Part shown: positions 59,217 through 64,000 of the stretch, piece by piece
Position numbering within the stretch: the first letter of the stretch is position 1
Layout of the letters: every line of letters starts with the position of its first letter
NCBI GenBank assembly: GCA_937958105.1
Contig: CALFXJ010000011.1
Coordinates: forward strand, 4,134-68,133
Reading direction: 5' to 3'
Source of the DNA: an uncultured Cellvibrio sp.
GTDB lineage: Bacteria; Pseudomonadota; Gammaproteobacteria; Pseudomonadales; Cellvibrionaceae
Length of the DNA: 64,000 nt
Translations under genes and position numbers: made by a program
The notes under the pieces: generated by a model
Seen by the model: the letters and a program-made list of their open reading frames with translations, nothing else
Told to the model about the DNA's origin: nothing
The model's database searches: none

Positions 59217-59843
59217 TCAGATCGCCGGGATTGACGATGAAACCGATGAGGAAGATGAAGACGCGGAGGAAGAGACAGAAGAGCGTGAGCTCGATGAGCG
59301 CCACCGCATCTTCTCCGAGAAGATCAGCTTCTTGGTGCTGTTAACAAACATAAAACGGAACGGGCGTGTAGCCTGCATCGAATCGGTACAGTCACCGCCG
59401 GTTCGCTCTTCGAAATCTTCATACTCAATGATGACTTTCACTACTGTGCCATTCTCTTCCTGTGCAGTGGCACTGCGGAAGGTTAATTTGTCGGCGCAGG
59501 GATTGTTGTTGATAACCCCCGAGTCAATCAGGATGACCTGACCCCGGGTAAAATCCGGCGTGTCTACTCCGTCCGTCATGTACTTGTCCCATACCAGATA
59601 GAACTCGTCTTCATCTGTCATAACCTGCAGACGTTTATTGTCGTCTTCCGGCAGTATCGGATCTGTACCTATCGTCAGCGACTGAATATCCACCTGAACG
59701 ACGTCGACATCGTCATTATCATCCCCATCGCCCGGATCAAACGGCTCGTCGCGGGAGCCTCCACAGCCCGAAAGGCTGATAGCTCCGATACATAAAAGCG
59801 CAGCGAAAGACAGTTTTGTTCCTGAAAACGTGAGAATCGACAT
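59217..59843 (-). CDS. Lipoprotein of unknown function with Ser-rich C-terminal tail
   Basis: The protein has 208 residues. The lipoprotein signal ends ISLSGC (about residue 25), then an acidic spacer (DPGDGDDNDDVDVVQVD), a globular region with QVMTDEDEFYLVWDKYMTDG and GDCTDSM, and a C-terminal tail of about 30 residues that is mostly Ser. The tail resembles poly-Ser linkers of the secreted enzymes here but has no domain after it. The ATG at 59843 is preferred since it starts the signal. I do not recognise a family. Confidence 0.72.
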   Translation of the reverse strand: MSILTFSGTKLSFAALLCIGAISLSGCGGSRDEPFDPGDGDDNDDVDVVQVDIQSLTIGTDPILPEDDNKRLQVMTDEDEFYLVWDKYMTDGVDTPDFTRGQVILIDSGVINNNPCADKLTFRSATAQEENGTVVKVIIEYEDFEERTGGDCTDSMQATRPFRFMFVNSTKKLIFSEKMRWRSSSSRSSVSSSASSSSSSVSSSIPAI

Positions 59844-59891
59844 GGGGTTACATAGTCCGTTTGTTATCAATTTATCGGGGCGCACGGTGCC

Positions 59892-60377
59892 CTAAATGCC
59901 GGAGCCCGCACGGTAGTCGAGGAATGTCTGCTCCAGGCGACTGACGTCGGGAATAACAGCATCCTCTCCGGCCCATGAGACATACATCGATTCGAAAGGT
60001 TTCTTATGGCCTTCGCGCTCGCGAATCTCTTCTTCGGTAACCCGGGCCAGACGCGGTAATCCCTGGGTGACGACAGCAATGAACGGTAACTCATCGCTCA
60101 TGCCAGTACTGTTAAGTACCGCAAATCGCGCGCGACTGCCGATTCCGCCCTTGGGATCGCCGTTGAGAGCTTCAAAGGAAAGGACAGGTACTTTCTGCTC
60201 CCGCCAGATGAAATCTCCCAGATACCAGTCAGGTGCACCCTCGACCGTTGTGATCTGCGAGACAGGGACAATCTCTGCTACTGATACGTTGGGCAGCAGC
60301 AACAGACAATCCTGCATAGGCACCAGCAGGCTGGCGACTTCCTGAATTTTTTTCTCAAGACGTTGTGGAGCTCTCAT
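59892..60377 (-). CDS. chpC: CheW-like protein ChpC
   Basis: The protein has 161 residues and a CheW-type fold (LLLPNVSVAEIVPVSQITTVEGAPDWYLGDFIWREQKVPVLSFEALNG). It couples receptors to the ChpA kinase in type IV pilus chemosensing. Its position after chpA and chpB supports ChpC. The start (ATG 60377, with AAGGA upstream) overlaps the end of chpB by 23 nt; an upstream ATG at 60395 is less likely. Confidence 0.87.
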   Translation of the reverse strand: MRAPQRLEKKIQEVASLLVPMQDCLLLLPNVSVAEIVPVSQITTVEGAPDWYLGDFIWREQKVPVLSFEALNGDPKGGIGSRARFAVLNSTGMSDELPFIAVVTQGLPRLARVTEEEIREREGHKKPFESMYVSWAGEDAVIPDVSRLEQTFLDYRAGSGI

Positions 60378-61374
60378 GGGAGCACATTCCTTCAAAGGTT
60401 GAAAGGTTAACGATTCGATTCGATTGATCCCGCTGGCTGAATGTCGCCAGCTGCAGAGCTAATTCTTTGGGCGTTCCACTGAAGCTGACACAGTTGGTGG
60501 CCAGGGTTGCTTCCGGCATGGAGGAGCTGGTGCAGCTTTCCGGGGATTGGACCCAGACCTGACCGCCCTGTTGTTTGATCAGGCGGGCACTGGCTGCGCC
60601 GTCATCTCCCATACCCGTGAACACAATCAGGCCACTGTGTCCCCGGTAGATTCTGGCCACGTTAGCGACCACCTGATCAATGGACGGAGCGTAAAAGCCG
60701 CTCCAGGGTTTCTCACTGACCAGCAGGGTTCCGTTCTCCAGGATGTCCACCTGCCGCTCGGCGCTGATAAGCGTGATGCCGTCCGGTTGCAGGACACCGC
60801 CCTGGCAGGCGCAGACAGCGGGATAATGTCCGGCCCCGCTCATCATGCGTATCAGGGTCGTCGTATAGTGCGCATCAATGTGCTGCACATACACGAAGGC
60901 AATGCCCAGTTCAGCTGGCAGATGACTGATGAATTCCTTAACAGCTGCCGGACCACCAGTGGACGCAGCCAGTATCCAGAGCCGGGGAGCCCGCTCTGCC
61001 TGTTGCAGACTGATGTCGCCACTCAGGCGTTGCAGGCGCTGGGTCATCCGGCGCAGCCAGGCCCGGTGTTCCTCACTACCCTCCAGGTATTCACTGCTGT
61101 CACTGAGGATGACCGGGACGGCCACATTGGCCAGCAGGTCTTCAACAAACTGCTCATGATCTTGCGGCGGGCTATTCTGCCCGGACTCGGCCTCAGCGGA
61201 ATAGTCACCGGCAATATCAACAATCCAGGCGTCCGGCGCGGCCTCTGGCTGATTGAACGCCATGCTCATCAGGTGCGTACAGGCGATCTCGTGCCCCGCC
61301 TGCGTCACCAGACTGGTGAGATAGTGCTGCTTGGTCGCAGTATCCACCAGTATGCCGACACGCAACGCGCACAC
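60355..61374 (-). CDS. chpB: Protein-glutamate methylesterase, ChpB
   Basis: The protein has 339 residues. The C-terminal CheB methylesterase domain has the triad Ser138 (AASTGG), His165 (VQHIDAHY) and Asp257 (GMGDDGA). The N-terminal third resembles a receiver fold but lacks the usual phosphorylation-site context, so it may be degenerate, as in Pseudomonas ChpB. It removes methyl groups from the pilus chemoreceptor. It lies 2 nt after chpA and overlaps chpC. Confidence 0.93.
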   Translation of the reverse strand: MCALRVGILVDTATKQHYLTSLVTQAGHEIACTHLMSMAFNQPEAAPDAWIVDIAGDYSAEAESGQNSPPQDHEQFVEDLLANVAVPVILSDSSEYLEGSEEHRAWLRRMTQRLQRLSGDISLQQAERAPRLWILAASTGGPAAVKEFISHLPAELGIAFVYVQHIDAHYTTTLIRMMSGAGHYPAVCACQGGVLQPDGITLISAERQVDILENGTLLVSEKPWSGFYAPSIDQVVANVARIYRGHSGLIVFTGMGDDGAASARLIKQQGGQVWVQSPESCTSSSMPEATLATNCVSFSGTPKELALQLATFSQRDQSNRIVNLSTFEGMCSHESSTTS

Positions 61375-61376
61375 GG

Positions 61377-64000
61377 TCAGCTCGCCGGTTTGCCCAGAAG
61401 TTCGTTGATGTTATTCAACAGCAAATCCTCCTGATAAGGTTTGCCCATGTACTTGTTCACGCCCAGGCTGAAGGCGCGTTCACGGTGTTTGTCACCGGTA
61501 CGCGACGTGATCATGATGATCGGAATATCCTTCAGGCGCGAGCTGGTGCGAATGTTCTTCGCCACCTCGAAACCGTCCATGCGCGGCATCTCAATATCGA
61601 GCAGCATGACGTCAGGGATATGATCCTGCAGCAGCAGCAGGGCTTCGGCGCCGTCTTTGGCAGTAATCACATTGAAGCCTTCCCGCTCGAGGAAGCGGCT
61701 GGTTACCTTGCGCACGGTTACCGAGTCGTCCACTACCATTACGGTCTGCTCTGTCAGCTCTTCCTGAGCCACCGGTGCCGAGCTGACGGGTTCGAGCAAC
61801 AAGGATTTGCCCAGACCCAGAGCGAGCTGTTCGCGAATCAGTGCGTGCAGATCGAGGATCACGACCACGCTACCGTCACCCATCACCGTGGCGCCGGATA
61901 CGCCGCGCACAGCACCGAACTGTACGCCCAGGGTTTTCACCACGATCTCGCGGCTGCCCAACAGACGGTCTACCTGCAAGGCTACGGTGTTCTCGGCGCT
62001 GCGCACGAGGACCACAGGCAATGGCAGGGACTGGCCGTCCAGCTTGGGTTGTGCGCTGCTGTCCAGCATCGCACCCAGATAACGCACCAGATAGTTTTCG
62101 CCGGCGTATTCGAAGCGCGCCTGCTCGTCCTGGTAATAGTGTTCCAGCTCGAAGGGGCTGACGCGCACGATACCTTCGATGGTATTCAGCGGAATCGCGT
62201 AGAGGTCTTCGCCGATCTGAACCATCAAGGCGCGGTTCACCGATACGGTGAAGGGCAGGCGCACGATAAATTCTGTACCGCGACCCCAGGTTGATTCGAT
62301 GAACATGGCACCGCCGAGTTGTTTGATCTCGGAGTGCACCACGTCCATACCCACACCGCGCCCGGAGATCTGGGTAACTTTGTCGGCGGTACTGAAGCCA
62401 GCATGCAGAATAAACTGGATGATGTCCTGATCACTCAGCTGTGCATCTTCACTCATCAGGCCGCGCTCAAGTGCTTTCTCGCGTACCCGTTGCAGGTTGA
62501 TGCCACGGCCATCGTCAGCCAGGCGCAGCATGACGTCGCCACCTTCGCGGCCAAGGCTCAGAACAATCCGGCCAGTGGCGGGCTTGCCGGCAGCAACACG
62601 TTCTTCAGCTGTCTCAATACCGTGGTCGACAGCGTTGCGCAGCATGTGCTCCAGCGGCGCCACCATGCGTTCCAGAACTGTCCGGTCCAGTTCGCCTTCG
62701 ACGTTGTCCAGCTCAAACTCGACTTCTTTGCCGAGTTCGGTGGCGGCCTGGCGCACGATACGGCGCAGGCGCGGCACCAGCCGGGAGAAGGGCACCATGC
62801 GCGAACGCATCAGGCCTTCCTGCAGGTCCGTGTTGATTCGGGACTGCTGCAGCAGCAAGGTTTCAGTGTCACGGGTTTTATCGGCCAGGGTGAACTTAAG
62901 GTCCATCAGGTCCGATGCAGATTCGATCAGAGAGCGCGACAGCTGCTGCAGCTGAGAGTAGCGGTCCATCTCCAGAGGGTCGAAGTCTTCGTGGGCCGAC
63001 ATCTGCTCCTGACGGAACAGAATCTGGGCTTCGGTTTCGATATCGAGTCGACGCAGCTGCTCCTGCAGACGTTGAATAGTGGAATCCATCTCCTCGATAG
63101 CGCCGCTGAGGTCACTGACCTGCTGCTCCATCCGACCCCGGCTGATCGAAGTTTCCCCCGCCAGGTTAACCAGCTCTTCGAGCAGTTCAGCGGAGACCTT
63201 CACCACTTCCTGGGGACCACTGCGGCGGGTTGCTAAGTGTTGAATTGGCGCTGGGGCTGCACCACCGCTGGGACTTGGACGCATGCCCGGCAGGTCCACG
63301 GAAGGCAGTGATGAAGCGGGCGGCGTCTGCTTCGGCTTCGGTGTAAAGGGGATGACTTTTGAGGTATCTACCTGATCGTAGCTGTCTTTTGGTGACTCAG
63401 CTCTTGGCGATTCAGGCTGAGTCGGTGCAGCGGATTGTTCGCGGCCGGTTTCATAGGCACTGCCTGTGTCGGCGTCGGGTGCACTGTGGGATTGCACCGA
63501 AGGCGCCGAGTCCTGCACGGATGCAGTAGGTGCCGCCAGTACACTGTTATCCAGCGGCGGCAGGGGCTCGCCCGCGAGCCGCGCACGTGCGCGATCAACC
63601 AGCAGGTGCAGCCGGTCCTGATAATTGTTGAGTCTGCGGAAGAAGTTTTGATCAACTTCAACATCCGCACCCATCTCGATCAGAACACTCTCAAACTCGT
63701 GGGACAGGTCGCCGATATCCATCATTCCCGCAAGCCGCGCACCACCTTTGAAGGTGTGCAGACTGCGCTTCAGATCTTCGACCGGTTCAGTGTTGTTCCA
63801 ATCTTCCTGCCATTCGTGCAGGGCGCGCTCGATGTCCTCCAGCAGTTCGGTGGCTTCATCGATAAAGATTTCTACGATTTCGGGATCAAAGTCCTCATCT
63901 TGCGCAGAATTTTCTTGCGCATCAAATGAGAAGACCACATCCTGCTCTGCTTCTGCTTCTGCTTCTGCTTCTGCTTCTGCTTCTGCTTCTGCTTCTGCTT
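61377..64000 (-). CDS. chpA: ChpA hybrid chemotaxis kinase, C-terminal part (N-terminal beyond right edge)
   Basis: The 3' part of a large CheA-type kinase runs to the window edge without a start codon. An Ala-Glu repeat at the edge leads into an Hpt domain (DPEIVEIFIDEATELLEDIERALHEW; His in SLHTFKGGARLAG encoded near 63757). A Pro-rich linker, dimerisation helices (VNLAGETSISRGRMEQQV), the HATPase (LEHMLRNAVDHGIETAEERV; GRGVGMDVV), a CheW domain and a receiver domain follow (VMVVDDSVTVRK, VMLLDIEMPRMDGF). It controls twitching motility. A GTG at 63938 is an internal codon, not the true start, because the frame stays open upstream. Confidence 0.95.
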   Translation of the reverse strand, partial: AEAEAEAEAEAEAEAEAEQDVVFSFDAQENSAQDEDFDPEIVEIFIDEATELLEDIERALHEWQEDWNNTEPVEDLKRSLHTFKGGARLAGMMDIGDLSHEFESVLIEMGADVEVDQNFFRRLNNYQDRLHLLVDRARARLAGEPLPPLDNSVLAAPTASVQDSAPSVQSHSAPDADTGSAYETGREQSAAPTQPESPRAESPKDSYDQVDTSKVIPFTPKPKQTPPASSLPSVDLPGMRPSPSGGAAPAPIQHLATRRSGPQEVVKVSAELLEELVNLAGETSISRGRMEQQVSDLSGAIEEMDSTIQRLQEQLRRLDIETEAQILFRQEQMSAHEDFDPLEMDRYSQLQQLSRSLIESASDLMDLKFTLADKTRDTETLLLQQSRINTDLQEGLMRSRMVPFSRLVPRLRRIVRQAATELGKEVEFELDNVEGELDRTVLERMVAPLEHMLRNAVDHGIETAEERVAAGKPATGRIVLSLGREGGDVMLRLADDGRGINLQRVREKALERGLMSEDAQLSDQDIIQFILHAGFSTADKVTQISGRGVGMDVVHSEIKQLGGAMFIESTWGRGTEFIVRLPFTVSVNRALMVQIGEDLYAIPLNTIEGIVRVSPFELEHYYQDEQARFEYAGENYLVRYLGAMLDSSAQPKLDGQSLPLPVVLVRSAENTVALQVDRLLGSREIVVKTLGVQFGAVRGVSGATVMGDGSVVVILDLHALIREQLALGLGKSLLLEPVSSAPVAQEELTEQTVMVVDDSVTVRKVTSRFLEREGFNVITAKDGAEALLLLQDHIPDVMLLDIEMPRMDGFEVAKNIRTSSRLKDIPIIMITSRTGDKHRERAFSLGVNKYMGKPYQEDLLLNNINELLGKPAS
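63949..64000. repeat. Hexanucleotide tandem repeat (GCTTCT)n in chpA
   Basis: At least 8.5 perfect copies of GCTTCT run to the window edge. On the coding strand they read GAAGCA, giving an Ala-Glu alternating run before an Hpt domain. Copy-number change would keep the frame. Confidence 0.95.

Noticed and set aside
63939..64000. The hexanucleotide repeat as a CRISPR or origin iteron
   Set aside because: It is a pure 6-bp tandem inside the chpA frame, without spacers or DnaA boxes.

Overview
The window looks like the chromosome of a polysaccharide-degrading gammaproteobacterium of the Cellvibrionaceae type (Cellvibrio, Saccharophagus or a relative). This rests on secreted glycoside hydrolases with poly-serine linkers, lipoprotein glucosidases, a TonB-dependent receptor of the carbohydrate type, and a housekeeping background (chpABC, zapA-6S RNA-fau, ygfB-pepP-ubiH-ubiI, rpiA/ilvA) typical of Gammaproteobacteria. 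No taxon was confirmed by a search.

Left part (1-30.8 kb): an accessory locus that reads as a beta-1,3-glucan (laminarin-like) utilisation system. It holds a GH3 beta-glucosidase lipoprotein (cut by the left edge), a secreted esterase, a glycosyltransferase and an autotransporter-like outer-membrane protein. A large secreted protein fuses carbohydrate-binding domains to a di-haem cytochrome domain and is divergent from a GH81 endo-beta-1,3-glucanase. These are followed by a solute-binding-like protein, a TonB-dependent receptor, a second GH3 lipoprotein, a GH16 laminarinase lipoprotein and a membrane-anchored AraC-type regulator. Between the receptor and the second GH3 lies a seven-gene cassette of two related units: halogenase-like flavoprotein, SapC, cupin/JmjC; then halogenase-like flavoprotein, 2OG-Fe(II)-oxygenase-like protein, SapC, cupin/JmjC. 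It resembles enzymes that modify a small molecule, peptide or protein, but its substrate is unknown. A three-part DNA element (GTGA, CATGTTG, exactly 17 nt, GGGACGAC) occurs upstream of GH81, the receptor and the second GH3, which suggests one shared regulator.

Middle part (31-46.4 kb): a hydrolase, a DUF368 undecaprenyl-phosphate translocase, serA, a DUF4197 lipoprotein, a TetR repressor divergent from a FabF-like ketosynthase, trmO, a DUF2868/DUF3482 GTPase pair, divergent rpiA/ilvA, and a GH20 beta-hexosaminidase behind a perfect LacI-type palindrome.

Right part (46.4-64 kb): fau, 6S RNA and zapA; the ygfB-pepP-ubiH-ubiI-mgtC group; an oxidoreductase; small membrane or periplasmic proteins; a cold-shock gene with a long leader; GNAT, Nudix, a YdjM-like membrane protein and rsmE; then chpC, chpB and the 3' part of chpA (type IV pilus chemosensory system), cut by the right edge within a hexanucleotide repeat. 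I saw no tRNA, rRNA, CRISPR array, transposase or phage gene.
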